Positions 40,464 through 50,773 are shown, counted from the stretch's first letter. The stretch is DNA of 64,000 bases from UBA10649 sp963749905 (GCA_963749905.1 CAVVOF010000004.1:1014632-1078631), one strand, 5' to 3'. Notes: a model not told the origin generated them from the letters alone. A program made the numbers and translations.

Positions 40464-41389
40464 GGTGCGTTTCCCTTCAATCGGTCGAGCCAGTCACGGG
40501 CCTCGGCGAAGTCCACGTCGGTGACGCCCTGCCGCAGGACCGGCTGCTTGCCGTCATGCCGGGGGTAGGAGCCCAGGAAGCGGACGTCGAGGCACACCCG
40601 GTGCAGGCCCATCAGCGCCTCGGACACCCGGGCGTCGGCGACGTGGCCCTCGAGGTCGACGCTGAAGAAGTAGTCGCCGAGCACCTTGCGGGTGGGGCGC
40701 GACTCGATGCGGGTCAGGTTGACGCCCCGGACAGCGAACTCGGTGAGGATCGCGAGCAGGGCGCCTGGCTCGTCCTGCTTCATGTAGAGGGACAGCGTCG
40801 TCTTGTCGGCGCCCGTCGGCGGCGGAATCACGCCGGGCAGGCGGACCATGACGAACCGGGTGGAGGCGTCCTCGGTGTCGCCGATGTTCTCCGCGAGCAC
40901 CGGGAGGCCGTAGCGCTCTGCCGCCAGCCGTGGCGCGACTGCTGCGTCGAAGGGCGCCGGTGACTGCAGTAGGGACGCAGCTGCGCCTGCGGTCGACAGG
41001 GCCGGGATGACCGTCGCATCGGGCAGGTGAGTGTCGACCCAGTCGCGGACCTGGGCGAGGGCGTGCGGATGAGAGGCCACCGACTCGACCTCGGCCAGCG
41101 TGATGCCCGGGCGACCCATCAGCGTGAAGCGGACCGGGAGCGCCACCTCGTCGACGATGACCAGCCGCTTGCCGTTGGCGAGTTCGTCGAGCGTGATGGA
41201 GACCGACCCCTCGACCGAGTTCTCGATCGGGATGAGGGCCTGGACTGCGTCGCCCGACCGCACCGCATCGATGGCAGCCTGAACGGAGGGCGACGAGACG
41301 TGCTCGGCGCCGAGCGCGGCCGGCATGGTGAGCAGGGCGGCCTCGCAGAAGGTGCCCTCCGGACCCAGGAAGGCGATGCGCGTCGTCAC
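40460..41389 (-). CDS. pheA: Prephenate dehydratase (PheA)
   Basis: 309 aa enzyme converting prephenate to phenylpyruvate for phenylalanine. The catalytic part begins IAFLGPEGTFCEAA, includes IPIENSVEGSV and ends with the TRF motif (EDASTRFVMV). The regulatory ACT domain carries the Phe-binding ESRP motif (LTRIESRPTRK). Monofunctional, no chorismate mutase domain. The start overlaps the DUF4446 stop as ATGA. Confidence 0.96.
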   Translation of the reverse strand: MTTRIAFLGPEGTFCEAALLTMPAALGAEHVSSPSVQAAIDAVRSGDAVQALIPIENSVEGSVSITLDELANGKRLVIVDEVALPVRFTLMGRPGITLAEVESVASHPHALAQVRDWVDTHLPDATVIPALSTAGAAASLLQSPAPFDAAVAPRLAAERYGLPVLAENIGDTEDASTRFVMVRLPGVIPPPTGADKTTLSLYMKQDEPGALLAILTEFAVRGVNLTRIESRPTRKVLGDYFFSVDLEGHVADARVSEALMGLHRVCLDVRFLGSYPRHDGKQPVLRQGVTDVDFAEARDWLDRLKGNAP

Positions 41390-41877
41390 GTCTCCTGCCC
41401 CCTGGCGATGCGGACGGCCTGCTGCTCCTCGGGCGACAGCATGATGTCGCTGTCGCCGCCGGACAGGCCCTTGAGGTAGGTGCGCGTCTCGCTGCGCGCG
41501 TGGATCGACGTGATCACCAGGCCGTCACCGGCGTCGTCGAGCAGCGCCGCCGAGAACGAGTAGCGGCCGCCCATGTCCCCGAACGCGTCGTACCGGACGA
41601 CTGTGACGTGCCGCAGCGCCATGGCGAGGTCGCGCCTGGTGGCGGCGAGCCCCCGTTCGAGGTTCGCAACCTCGTCCCGGAGCGTGTGGAACTCCTCCAT
41701 GGTCCGGCCCATGACATCGATGATCGTCTCGCGGCCCTCAGCCGCCTCGAGCAGCTCATAGGACTTCTGCAGGCGCAGCAGCCGCACGAAGACGACCGAC
41801 GCCAGCACCACCCCGACGACGCCCACGATGATGCCGATGAGGGCCACCACGAGGGCAGACTGGGGATCCGACGTCAC
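41386..41877 (-). CDS. DUF4446 membrane-anchored protein
   Basis: 163 aa with one N-terminal membrane helix (VALIGIIVGVVGVVLASVVFV), a charged helix and the family core VVRYDAFGDMGGRYSFSAAL followed by GLVITSIHAR. Function unknown. Found next to core metabolic genes in many Gram-positives. First gene of the DUF4446-pheA-rmlB run. Confidence 0.88.
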   Translation of the reverse strand: MTSDPQSALVVALIGIIVGVVGVVLASVVFVRLLRLQKSYELLEAAEGRETIIDVMGRTMEEFHTLRDEVANLERGLAATRRDLAMALRHVTVVRYDAFGDMGGRYSFSAALLDDAGDGLVITSIHARSETRTYLKGLSGGDSDIMLSPEEQQAVRIARGQET

Positions 41878-41915
41878 ACCGGAAGCGTAGTCGGCCCATA
41901 TGGGACCATCGGCAG

Positions 41916-43244
41916 GTGTCGCAGCTGATCGCGGACATCGCCTCTCGGAGCGGTGCCACCATCGTCGGCCTGTTCCTGCTCGTGGCGACGACCCTGAGCC
42001 TGCTTCGGACCGTGGTCGTGCCCCGCTCGCTCCGCTCCGTCATCAGCGACGCGGTGGCCCGCGTGGTGATCGCGGTGGCCTTCGTGATTCGCCCGGATGG
42101 CCCGCAGCTACGACCGACGGGACGCGATCCTCGCCTGGGCCGGGCCGACCATCATCCTGCTGCAGCTGGTGACGTGGTTGGTCCTGTACCTGTTCGCCTA
42201 CGGACTGCTCATCTACGGGGTCAGCGGCGAGGACCTGGGCAGACTCCATCCGGGAGGCCGGCTCCAGCCTGTTCACCCTCGGGTTCGCCGCCGTCAACCA
42301 GGAGGGCCAGACGATCATCGACTTCGTCGCGGCCGCCACCGGCCCGATCGTCATCGCGTTGATGATCGGCTTCCTGCCGACGATCTACTCGGCCTACATC
42401 GAGCGAGAGGTCGACGTGACCATGCTCGGCTCGGTGGCCGGGGAGCCGGCGTGGGGACCCGAGTTGCTGAGCCGCCTGACGATGTCAGGCGGCCTCGAGA
42501 ACGCGCCTGAGGTCTTCCACCGCTGGACTGAGGTCAGCGCACGGCTGCGGATGACGCACATGACGTATCCGGTGCTGGTGTGGGTGCGGTCCGGGCGGTC
42601 GCGACGGCACTACGTCGTCTCGTTGCTCGCCGTCCTCGACGCGGCTGCGCTCCTCGTCTCGCTCAAGCCGACCCTGCACAAGTCCGGCGCGGTGGCCCTG
42701 CTGACGCAGGGCGGCCAGGCAATGCAGGTACTCGAGATCGCGAGTGTGCAACGGCACCGCTGGCGCCGGATGCTGCCCTTCGCAGGTCGTGTCGATGCCA
42801 GCACTCCGGACTTGAAGCGGCTGGAGCAGGGGCTGCCGGGCTGGAATCGCCAGATGATCGCAGTCGAGGTCGCCTCCGATCTCGACGCCATCCAGGGGAT
42901 GAACGCCGACGCCGTCAGCACGCTGGCCGCCGGCGAGAAGCACCCGGTCCAGCTCACCCGCGCCGACTTCGACCAGGCCGTGGAGCATGCTCCGCGAGGC
43001 CGGCTTCCCCTTCGACGACGATCTCGACCTCGATCGGTCTTGGGACCAGTTCCGCGTCGCCAGGTCACGCTATGAGTTCGCGGCCTACGCGCTGTGCCGA
43101 CGCCTCTATGCCCCGAGGGCCCCGTGGACCGGCGACCGCACGCTGACCACGCCGGTGATGTGGCCCGCGCTCGCGCCGTGCGACATCCTCCCGGAGGTGG
43201 AGACCGGGCAGGAGTCCACAGGTGACGAGCAGGCGACGACGTGA
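41916..43244 (+). pseudogene. Two-TM pore-like membrane protein of unknown function, frameshifted
   Basis: About 440 codons read through at least three frames. Helices are GATIVGLFLLVATTLSLL, IILLQLVTWLVLYLFAYGLL and ATGPIVIALMIGFLPTIYSA. The segment between the last two (SSLFTLGFAAVN) sits where a K+ channel has its pore loop, but lacks TVGYG. A long soluble C-terminal part follows (about residues 165-440), rich in helices. Shifts lie near 42098, 42240 and 42985. No named family recognised with confidence. Stop overlaps the GDT1 start as GTGA. Confidence 0.66.
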
Positions 43245-43868
43245 TCGATGCGGCCGTCGTCCTCACCACGTTCGCCCTGATCTTCCCCGCTGAGCTCCCC
43301 GACAAGACTTTCGTTGCGACACTCGTCCTCGCGACCCGCTTCCGGCACCTGTGGGTCTGGCTGGGGGTGGCAGCCGCCTTCTTCGTCCAGGTGCTCATCG
43401 CGGTCACCGCGGGCGGCTTGCTCGCGCTGCTGCCTCAGCGACTCGTGCTCGGCATCACCTTCGTCCTTTTCGCGGCTGGCGCGGTGATCATGATCCGCGG
43501 CGGGCTTGCCTCCCGGGCCAAGGAGAACGGGCGAGGAGGACGACGAAGCCGCGGCCATCGCCGAACGTGTCGAATCCGTCGCGACCGTCACCCCATTGCG
43601 CATGGTCGTGACCAGCTTCGTCGTGCTGTTCACGGCCGAGTGGGGCGACCTCAGCCAGCTGCTGACGGCCGGCCTGGCGGCCCGGACCGACGAGCCGCTG
43701 TCGGTGTTCCTCGGCTCATGGACGGCCCTGCTGCTCGTGTCCGGCATCGCCGTGCTCGTGGGGACGTGGCTGCAGTCACGGGTGCCCCTGTGGCGCATCC
43801 GACTCGTGTCCGGTGGCATCCTGACGGCCTTGGCCGTGTGGACGGCCGTCGAGTTCGTGCAGGCCTGA
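43241..43868 (+). pseudogene. GDT1/TMEM165 (UPF0016) family cation exporter, one-base frameshift
   Basis: 209 codons, full length, with six helices. Both copies of the family signature are present: FPAELPDKTFVATL in the first half and FTAEWGDLSQLLTA in the second. The family moves Mn2+ or Ca2+; bacterial members protect against manganese. One extra G in the GGG at 43529-43531 breaks the frame in the cytoplasmic loop between the halves. The downstream part resumes with GEEDDEAAAIAERV, so sequence error is likely. Confidence 0.86.
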
Positions 43869-43913
43869 CATTGCGTCGGTCAGCTGTCGCGCAGATCGGA
43901 AGGAGTGACGCAG

Positions 43914-44715
43914 GTGAGCGCTCCTGAGCTTCCGGTGCGTGACCGGCGCGTCGGCGAGGTGGCGTTCACCGTCGTGCCCCTGCGATCCGGCCATCCGCTA
44001 CGTCGTCGATGCTGCCGCCGCGGTGGCGCTGGGCCAGATCGGCCATCCGGGGCTGGCGGTGCACTTCTGCAATGCGTACAACGTCGCTCTCGCGCGCCAC
44101 GATCGGGGCTACGCCGCGCTTCTGCAGGCCGGCGACGTCGTGTTCAGCGACGGTGTCCCGATCACCTGGGTGGGGCGCCGGGCCTACCCGGCCCTCGCCG
44201 CGGACTGGGAGCGCGTGTACGGCCCCGACGTCATGCGCGGGGTGCTCAGTGGGTCCAGCCCCGACGGCCCGCGCCACTACCTGCTCGGCGGAGACCAGGC
44301 CACCCTCGACGGCCTCGCCGATCGGCTTCGTGTTGAGTACCCCAGCGCAGCGATCGTCGGCACCGAGAGTCCGCCCTTCCGCGCGGCCACTCCCGACGAA
44401 CTACGCGAACGAGACGCACGGATCGCGGCAAGCGGCGCCTCGATCGTGTGGGTCGGGCTCGGCACGCCGAAGCAGGACCACGAGGTGGCCCGACTCGCCG
44501 CGTCACTGCCCGTGGTGGCCATGGCTGTCGGGGCCGCGTTCGACTTCCTCGCCGGCACGAAAGCTCAGGCCCCGGCATGGGTGCAGCGCAGCGGCATGGA
44601 GTGGGCGTTCCGCCTGGCGAGCGAGCCGAAGCGGCTCGGGCGGCGGTACGTCTGGGGAAACTCGGTGTTCGCCGGAGAGGCGCTCCGCACGCTGCGGCGG
44701 GCGCGTTCGGCCTGA
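43914..44715 (+). pseudogene. WecB/TagA/CpsF family glycosyltransferase, one-base frameshift
   Basis: 266 codons. Transfers a sugar, often N-acetylmannosamine(uronic acid), onto a lipid-linked acceptor in wall-polymer synthesis. The family core is complete: HFCNAYNVALA, GDVVFSDGVPITWVGR, YLLGGDQATLDGLADRL, WVGLGTPKQDHEVA, VGAAFDFLAGTKAQAP and a C-terminal EWAFRLASEPKRLGRRY. One extra C in CCCC at 43977-43980 separates the first 22 codons from the rest. GTG 43914 is chosen because AAGGAG (43901-43906) is seven bases upstream; GTG 43905 lies inside that site. Confidence 0.88.
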
Positions 44716-44717
44716 CG

Positions 44718-45678
44718 TCAGCGCAGGGTGACCTGGCGGGTGGTGAGCCCGGCCTTCGCGCGACGCTCGTCGCTCGTCAGCGGGGACGTCTCGGCCATCG
44801 CTGCCGTGAGTCGCCCGTCCAGGGCTACGACGTCGTCCTCGATCGCGAGCTGCCCCCGTTCCTGCCGGCAGCTCCCACACCGGGACGACCACGCCCTGCG
44901 TGCGGAACATGCCGATGCAGCGGGTGCCGTCGCCGAGGGTGTCCTGGCCCACTGCATGGAGTCGAGCGAGGCCGTTCACCACGTCGTCCTCGGGGTGCGG
45001 GAGCACCCAGCGCAGGTACTCCTTCTCGCCCATCTGGGTCCAGTACGCGGAGGTCACGCCATCAAGGCGGACCGTGGGGTGGGCATAGGCGCTCGCCCGC
45101 TCGAGCGAGGCGCGCACGTCGTCGCTCGACTCGACGGACTCGTCGACCCAGAAGTCGAAGTTGTCGTGGACGACGACCTCGAGGGGCACGTCGGGGTCGA
45201 CCAGATCCTGCAGGCGGGGCGAGGCAGCCGTGACGCGGCCGATCGAGACCGGCTCCCCCGGCTCGGCGGCGATGGCCCCCAGCAACGCGTCGGCGAGATC
45301 GCGACTGGCGTCGCCCGAGCCGACGTTGACCTGCATGCCCAGCAGGATGGAGCCATCGGTGCGCACGAGGGCGGGCCAGGCCATCGGCAGGACCGTGACG
45401 AGGGTGACCTCGCGGTCGGCGTACTCGCCGACGAGGGTGAGGCGGGCGGACGCGGCCGGGACGATCTCGCGCATCGCGACGAGATCGCATTCGGAGGCCA
45501 TGCCCTCGAAGGGACGACTGGCACCCACGAACGCGGCGGACGCCTCCTTGCCGTGGCAGGCCTTGTAGCGGCGACCCGAACCGCACGGGCACGGCTCGCG
45601 CATGCCGACGACCGGGATGTCCGCGTCGGCCAGGGTCGTGGTGGCGGAACCGCGCTTGGTGGTGCTCTTCTTACCCAT
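44718..45678 (-). pseudogene. DUF5926 family SEC-C motif protein, one-base frameshift
   Basis: About 320 codons; a protein found almost only in actinobacteria. The ATG at 45678 is followed by a basic stretch and the zinc-binding SEC-C motif (REPCPCGSGRRYKACHG). A long domain of unknown function follows. One extra C in CCCCC (44853-44857) shifts the frame near the end; after it QLAIEDDVVALDGRLTAA runs to the stop at 44718. Function unknown. It is convergent with the WecG-like gene, 2 bp apart. Confidence 0.86.
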
Positions 45679-45688
45679 GGGCGGAAAC

Positions 45689-46483
45689 CTACCTGCCGAG
45701 CCACTCCCGGACCCGGGCCGGCCGGTTCGTGATGACCGCGTCCACTCCCTGCTCGACACAGAGCTCCACGTCGGCCCGTTCGTCCACCGTCCACACGTGC
45801 ACTCGGCCGCCTCGTTCGTGCACCTTCGCTACGTAGCGCGGGTGCGCCCGCAGGATCTCGATAGACGGCCCCGCGGCGGCGACCCCCTCAGGCAGGGACC
45901 CGTCCCAGTAGCGCCGTGGTACCTCGTCCATCAGGTACACGGTCGGGGTCCCCGGCAGGAGCTCCCCGATCCGCTGGACGGCGCTGCGGCTGAAGGACAT
46001 CACGCGAGCCCGCGGCTCGTCCCCGTTCGCCGCCGTCAGGCCGAAGCGGCGGAGCATGTCGGCAACGGCCTCCTCGACGTACCGGCCGTACCGGACGGGA
46101 TGCTTGGTCTCGACGGCGAAGCGGAGCGATGACGACGCGTCCAGCATGGCCGCCAGGAGCGTCTCCAGAGTCAGCACTCGAGTGCGGGTCTCGTCAGGTG
46201 CCGGATCCTCGAAGTCGATCCAGACCTCGTCGCTCCGGCTGTAGTCGAAGGAACTGAGCTCGGCAAGGGTCTTGGCGCTGACGGTGCCCCGGCCCGAACT
46301 CGTGCGGTCGATCCGACGATCGTGCACGCAGACCAGGGTGCCGTCCGCGGTCAGGCGGACGTCGCATTCGATGGCGTCGGCTCCCTGCTCGACCGCGAGC
46401 AGGTAGGCGGCCAGCGAGTGCTCGGGTTCCTCCTTGCTCGCCCCCCGGTGCGCGACGATCTCGATCCCGGTCGTGTCCGTCAC
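45689..46483 (-). CDS. Glycerophosphodiester phosphodiesterase family protein
   Basis: 264 aa TIM-barrel hydrolase that splits glycerophosphodiesters into glycerol-3-phosphate and an alcohol. The catalytic signature IVAHRGASKEEPEHSL provides His and Arg, and AIECDVRLTADGTLVCVHD provides the metal-binding acids and second His. The C-terminal VHVWTVDERAD is typical. The GTG start at 46483 is supported by TACGCT six bases upstream. No signal peptide, so it acts in the cytoplasm. Confidence 0.93.
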   Translation of the reverse strand: MTDTTGIEIVAHRGASKEEPEHSLAAYLLAVEQGADAIECDVRLTADGTLVCVHDRRIDRTSSGRGTVSAKTLAELSSFDYSRSDEVWIDFEDPAPDETRTRVLTLETLLAAMLDASSSLRFAVETKHPVRYGRYVEEAVADMLRRFGLTAANGDEPRARVMSFSRSAVQRIGELLPGTPTVYLMDEVPRRYWDGSLPEGVAAAGPSIEILRAHPRYVAKVHERGGRVHVWTVDERADVELCVEQGVDAVITNRPARVREWLGR

Positions 46484-46489
46484 ATGCCG

Positions 46490-46495
46490 AGCGTA
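46490..46495 (-). promoter_or_regulatory. -10 box (TACGCT) for the GDPD gene
   Basis: TACGCT, six bases, then GTG on the minus strand; leaderless type. The divergent HAD gene at 46554 has AATAGT in the same relative place on the plus strand (46542-46547). Confidence 0.5.
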
Positions 46496-46553
46496 GGACT
46501 TCCTCTCGTCCAGCCCCAGCAGCCACTCGCGGGGGATATGCAATAGTCGCAAC

Positions 46554-47249
46554 GTGTTCACCCGCCGTCCGGACATCGTCCTTCTTGACCTCGACGGAAC
46601 CCTTACCGATGCGGCGCCGGGCATCGTCAACTGCATCCGCTACGCCCTCGACGACCAGGGCATCGACCACCCGGACGACGCGACCCTGCGCACCTTCCTC
46701 GGCCCGCCCCTCGCTGCCACCTTCGGTGACCACTTCGGCATGGACGAGGACCAGATCCGGATCGCCATCGCCAAGTACCGCGAGCGCTACCACGACGTCG
46801 GACTGTTCGAGAACGCCGTCTACCCTGGCGTGCCAGAGACGCTCGACCGACTCACCGCTGATGGCTTCACTCTCGCGGTGGCCACGTCCAAGCCCACGTA
46901 CTCGGCCACTCGGATCCTCGAGCACTTCGACCTCAGTCGCCACTTCGCGTTCATCGGCGGCAGCGACCTCGCCGGCACGCGCCACAACAAGGCGGCCGTG
47001 ATCGCGCACACCCGAGACGAGCTCGCCGGCCTCGGACGATGGACCGAAACGGACGTCGCCGTCATGGTCGGCGACCGCCGGCACGACGTGGAGGGCGCCC
47101 AGGCACACGGATTCGAGACGATCGGGGTGCTCTGGGGCTATGGGAGTCCAGGCGAGCTCAGCGCGGCGGGAGCAGCCACGCTGATCTCCACGCCGGCGGA
47201 ACTCCCCGAAGCACTCGCGTCCGGTGGCGGCACGGGGGCTGCCGACTGA
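46554..47249 (+). CDS. HAD phosphatase, phosphoglycolate phosphatase-like
   Basis: 231 aa class I HAD enzyme. Motif I is VLLDLDGTLTDAAPG, motif II is VATSKP, motif III is the Lys in GTRHNKAAVI and motif IV is VMVGDRRHDVEGA. Resembles Gph/PpaX-type phosphatases. The real substrate may be phosphoglycolate, pyrophosphate or a sugar phosphate. The stop overlaps the start of the next gene (TGATG), so the two are coupled. Confidence 0.91.
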   Translation: MFTRRPDIVLLDLDGTLTDAAPGIVNCIRYALDDQGIDHPDDATLRTFLGPPLAATFGDHFGMDEDQIRIAIAKYRERYHDVGLFENAVYPGVPETLDRLTADGFTLAVATSKPTYSATRILEHFDLSRHFAFIGGSDLAGTRHNKAAVIAHTRDELAGLGRWTETDVAVMVGDRRHDVEGAQAHGFETIGVLWGYGSPGELSAAGAATLISTPAELPEALASGGGTGAAD

Positions 47250-48766
47250 TGCGCGCCGCACTCCGGGACCGGATCGCCCGCCACTCGCGGGTGGAGGTCG
47301 CCGCCTTCGCCGTGCTGGCCGCCCTCACGGCGCTCGGACTGCTGCTCGTAGTGATCCGCCAGTTCGGCTACGGCATGGAGTACGACGAGGCGTACCTGCT
47401 CCACGTCGTGAAGAACCTCGCCGAAGGTCGCGGCTACGTCGATGACGGCGTGTCCTTCTGGACGAGCGGCGCCCCGTTCGAGCCGCGGATCTCCACGGGA
47501 CCGACGGTTCTGGTCCCCAGCGCGGGAGTCTGGTGGCTCACCGGCGGCACCATCGCTGCGGTCCGTCTCGTTCCGCTCCTGTACTTCGGCATCCTGCTCG
47601 CCTCGACGGGTTGGCTGTTCCACCGCGCCGGGGGCGCGTGGACCGCCCTCGCCGCGCTGGCCGGCTTCCTCGCCCTCCCGGTCGTCTACCCGGACCTGCA
47701 GAACACCTCGCTGATGCCCGGGCGCTTCGTCGGCGAGCTCGCCGCCACGGCCCTGCTGGTGGCCGCGGCCGCCCTGCTCACTGCGCGGCACCCGCTGCTG
47801 GCCGGCCTGGCTGCCGGCCTCGCGGCCCTCACCAAGCTGGTCTTCCTCCTGCCAGCCGTCGTGCTCCTGCTGGTCTTCGTCGCATGGGCCTGGTTCCGCG
47901 CCCGACCGGACTCATGGCGGACGCCCCTGTGGTTCCTCCCCGCCCTCGTGGCGCCGCTCGCGGCCTTCGAGATGGTCAAACTCCTCGTGCTGGGAGCGGA
48001 CGGCTATCGCGCCCACCTGGAGCAGACGCGCGCGTTCCTCGCGGACCAGGCCATCCCGGCCATCCAGGCCGAGCTCATCCTGACGGAGAAGGTGCAGGAG
48101 CTCACCTTCCAGCTCACCGTCGGCCAGGCCGTGGTCGCGATCCTCATCTTCGTGGTCATGATCGCCCTCTCCCGACGCCCGGGAGGGCTCGCTCGCGCCA
48201 GGTTCCTGGCCCGTCCCTGGGCAGCGATCCTCGGCCTCGCCCTCGCGTCATCAGCCTCGCTCGCCTGGTGGCTGCTGAGGTCAGCCCAGATGAGCGGCCG
48301 GCCGGCGTTCCCGTTCGTGCTCCTGCTGACCGTCATCGGGTTCGGGCTGCTCGGCCACCTGACCGCCCGCATGCTCCGCGAGGCACCGAAGGCGACCGCC
48401 GCCCGAGTCCTGGCCGCAGCCGCGTGGCTTGCGATCAGCCTCATCACGCTCGATCACGTCGTCGACCTGGCGACGGACTCGAGCGGGCGCGACCTGCTGG
48501 CCGCGCAGGAGCGGGCGGCCCTCGTTCTCGAGGTCGACGTGGGGTTCGTGCCCGCGAGCGGCTACTGGACGCATCCGGACCTCCTGCTGCTCTCCGGCCT
48601 GCCGTCGGCCCCCTTCGACTCAGTAGTGCCGCCGGTGGCGGTCTTCACCTCCACCCAGAGCCGGGCCACCGCGAACCTCAGTGACGCGGCCAGCGCGGCG
48701 GACCGCTGCAATCAGTACCTCTTCAAGTCCCGCGACGTCATCGTCTGCAACGTCCCGTGGGGCTGA
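47249..48766 (+). CDS. Multi-pass GT-C-like membrane glycosyltransferase
   Basis: 505 aa with about ten to eleven helices and an outer loop after the first helix carrying MEYDEAYLLHVVKNL, the acidic motif position used by GT39/GT83-type enzymes that take sugar from a polyprenyl-phosphate donor. A C-terminal soluble part (about residues 420-505) follows the last helix. It begins the series of large membrane glycosyltransferase-like proteins in this half of the window. Acceptor and sugar unknown. Confidence 0.8.
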   Translation: MRAALRDRIARHSRVEVAAFAVLAALTALGLLLVVIRQFGYGMEYDEAYLLHVVKNLAEGRGYVDDGVSFWTSGAPFEPRISTGPTVLVPSAGVWWLTGGTIAAVRLVPLLYFGILLASTGWLFHRAGGAWTALAALAGFLALPVVYPDLQNTSLMPGRFVGELAATALLVAAAALLTARHPLLAGLAAGLAALTKLVFLLPAVVLLLVFVAWAWFRARPDSWRTPLWFLPALVAPLAAFEMVKLLVLGADGYRAHLEQTRAFLADQAIPAIQAELILTEKVQELTFQLTVGQAVVAILIFVVMIALSRRPGGLARARFLARPWAAILGLALASSASLAWWLLRSAQMSGRPAFPFVLLLTVIGFGLLGHLTARMLREAPKATAARVLAAAAWLAISLITLDHVVDLATDSSGRDLLAAQERAALVLEVDVGFVPASGYWTHPDLLLLSGLPSAPFDSVVPPVAVFTSTQSRATANLSDAASAADRCNQYLFKSRDVIVCNVPWG

Positions 48767-48767
48767 C

Positions 48768-50144
48768 TCACGCGAAGAGCACGCCGGGATTCATCAGGCC
48801 CTCCGGGTCCCACGCCGCCTTGATCGCCCGCATCGCGGCGATCTCCTCCGCGGACCGGCACAGGTGCAGTTCCTTCGCCTTGGCACGGCCCACGCCGTGT
48901 TCCGCGGAGATCGATCCCCCGTACCGGGCCACGCATTCGAGCACCGCGAGATCGGGGGCGAGGTCGTCCGCCTCCGGACCATGCATCTCGACGTGGATGT
49001 TCCCGTCGGCCAGGTGGCCGAAGACCCCGAAGGCCACCATGCCGGGGTAGCCGCCCACGATGCCGCGCAGTTCGTCGCAGCAGGCCGCGAGCGACGGCAG
49101 CGGCACGGAGACGTCCAGCTTGTGCGTGACACCGAGGGCCGAGAAGGCCTCTCCTTGCGCCTCGCGGAAGGCCCACAGGCCCGCCTGCTCGCTGGCATCG
49201 AATCCGACGACGACGTCGGCCTCGTCCAGTCCGACCAGACCACTGGCATCCCCGCCATCGGCGACCTCCAGCAGCAGCACGATGGGGTGTCGATCGGCCA
49301 GCGGCCAGTGCGTCCCGCGGAGGTCCGCCGCCAGGTCCATGCCCTTCTCGTCGATGACCTCCGCAGCGATCAACCGCGCGTCCGGAGCCACCGCGTCGTG
49401 CATCAGCGCCAGGGCCTCGTCATAGGTCTGGCAGCCCACCAGCACGACGGTCGTGCGCCCGACCGGCCGGAACAGCCGCAGTCGGACGGCCGTGATGACG
49501 CCGAGGGTGCCCTCCGACCCGCAGAACAGCGACCCGAGGTCGTAGCCGGTGTTGTCCTTCAGCATGCCGGCCAGGTGGGAGAGCACTGACCCGTCCGGCA
49601 GGACGGCCTCGATGCCGACCACCTGCATGCGGGTCATCCCGAACGCGATGACATGGATGCCACCCGCGTTCGTCGCGACCGTGCCGCCGATCGTCGCCGA
49701 GTCGCGCGCAGCCAGGTCCACCCCGTAGTGCCACCCGGCAGCCGCCGCGTGTCGCTGGACGTCCGCGAGGGTGGCTCCGGCACCGACGGTGACCTGGCCG
49801 GTCAGGTCGTCGACCTCGCCGAGCGTCGTCAGTCGCCGGGTCGACAGGACCACCGGCAGCACGTCGCCCGCTCGAGCCTGCGCCGGGACGGATCCTCCGA
49901 CCAGACCGGTGTTCCCTCCTTGAGGCACCACCGGAACGCGGGACGCGTGGCAGGCAGCGAGCACCGCGGAGACCTCTGCCGTGGACCCGGGGCGCACCAC
50001 GAGCTGCGCGTCACCGCGCCACCGACGTGACCAATCCTCCACGTACTGCTCCATGAGCGCCTGTTCGCGCAGCACGTGCGCGTCTCCGACGACCTCCGCC
50101 AGCCGGCCGGGCAGCGTTTCGCGAATGCGGTCGATGTCAGCCAC
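48768..50144 (-). CDS. FAD-linked oxidase (GlcD/D-lactate dehydrogenase type)
   Basis: 458 aa flavoprotein oxidising a 2-hydroxy acid such as D-lactate or glycolate. The PCMH FAD domain includes VVPQGGNTGLVGGSVP and ATIGGTVATNAGGIHVI. The C-terminal FAD-oxidase domain has HLADGNIHVEMH and ISAEHGVGRAK. The GTG at 50144 is chosen because CAGGAT lies six bases upstream; the longer frame would run through this promoter and into the divergent gene. Full length. Confidence 0.93.
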   Translation of the reverse strand: MADIDRIRETLPGRLAEVVGDAHVLREQALMEQYVEDWSRRWRGDAQLVVRPGSTAEVSAVLAACHASRVPVVPQGGNTGLVGGSVPAQARAGDVLPVVLSTRRLTTLGEVDDLTGQVTVGAGATLADVQRHAAAAGWHYGVDLAARDSATIGGTVATNAGGIHVIAFGMTRMQVVGIEAVLPDGSVLSHLAGMLKDNTGYDLGSLFCGSEGTLGVITAVRLRLFRPVGRTTVVLVGCQTYDEALALMHDAVAPDARLIAAEVIDEKGMDLAADLRGTHWPLADRHPIVLLLEVADGGDASGLVGLDEADVVVGFDASEQAGLWAFREAQGEAFSALGVTHKLDVSVPLPSLAACCDELRGIVGGYPGMVAFGVFGHLADGNIHVEMHGPEADDLAPDLAVLECVARYGGSISAEHGVGRAKAKELHLCRSAEEIAAMRAIKAAWDPEGLMNPGVLFA

Positions 50145-50197
50145 GGGGTTATCCTGTCGGAGAACGGGGACGCAGGGCACGGACGCTAGGGAGAACG

Positions 50198-50773
50198 ATG
50201 CTGGGACGCCTGCTTTCCGCTGCGGTCGTGGCCGTTGCGGCGACCGCGGTCGCTGCCCCGGCCCACGCGACGGAGACGATCCCGGCATCCGGGACGTTCT
50301 CCTTCACGACCGGCAACGGCATCCTGCCCACGTGGGAGGCGGAGGACATCGTGCTGGTCGGCGTCGCCCCAGCCACGGTGACGACCACCACGACGGGCAC
50401 CACCGCCCGCGTGACCATGCCGCTCGTGGCCAAGACCGGCACCGCGAACGCGGCTGCCGGCGGCTTCCGGATATCCAATACCGTCACCGGCGACTCCGTG
50501 CGCTGCTCCAGCCCGACCATCGACACCCGGGCCCGCGTCGTCGACTGCGTGCTGAACGACGGCACGAACGCGGACGTTTTCGTCATCTCCGCGATCCGCT
50601 CCCGCACCCGGGTGACCGGCGCCTCGACCGTGACGACGATCTTCCGCGGCATCGAGCTGAAGTTCAACGGCCAGGAGATGGCCGACACACTGAACGAGGA
50701 ACTCGACACCTACTCCTTCAGCCCCTCCGTCGTCGTGGGGGTCGGGGACCTCATCGTCACCCGGGACCGCTAG
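50198..50773 (+). CDS. Secreted protein of unknown function
   Basis: 191 aa with a clear signal peptide (LLSAAVVAVAATAVAAPAHA, cleavage after AHA). The mature part is Thr/Val/Ser-rich beta-type sequence, with two Cys in VRCSSPTIDTRARVVDCVL that could form a disulfide. No known domain recognised. It is followed after 140 bp by another secreted protein, so the pair may be exposed surface components. Confidence 0.72.
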   Translation: MLGRLLSAAVVAVAATAVAAPAHATETIPASGTFSFTTGNGILPTWEAEDIVLVGVAPATVTTTTTGTTARVTMPLVAKTGTANAAAGGFRISNTVTGDSVRCSSPTIDTRARVVDCVLNDGTNADVFVISAIRSRTRVTGASTVTTIFRGIELKFNGQEMADTLNEELDTYSFSPSVVVGVGDLIVTRDR

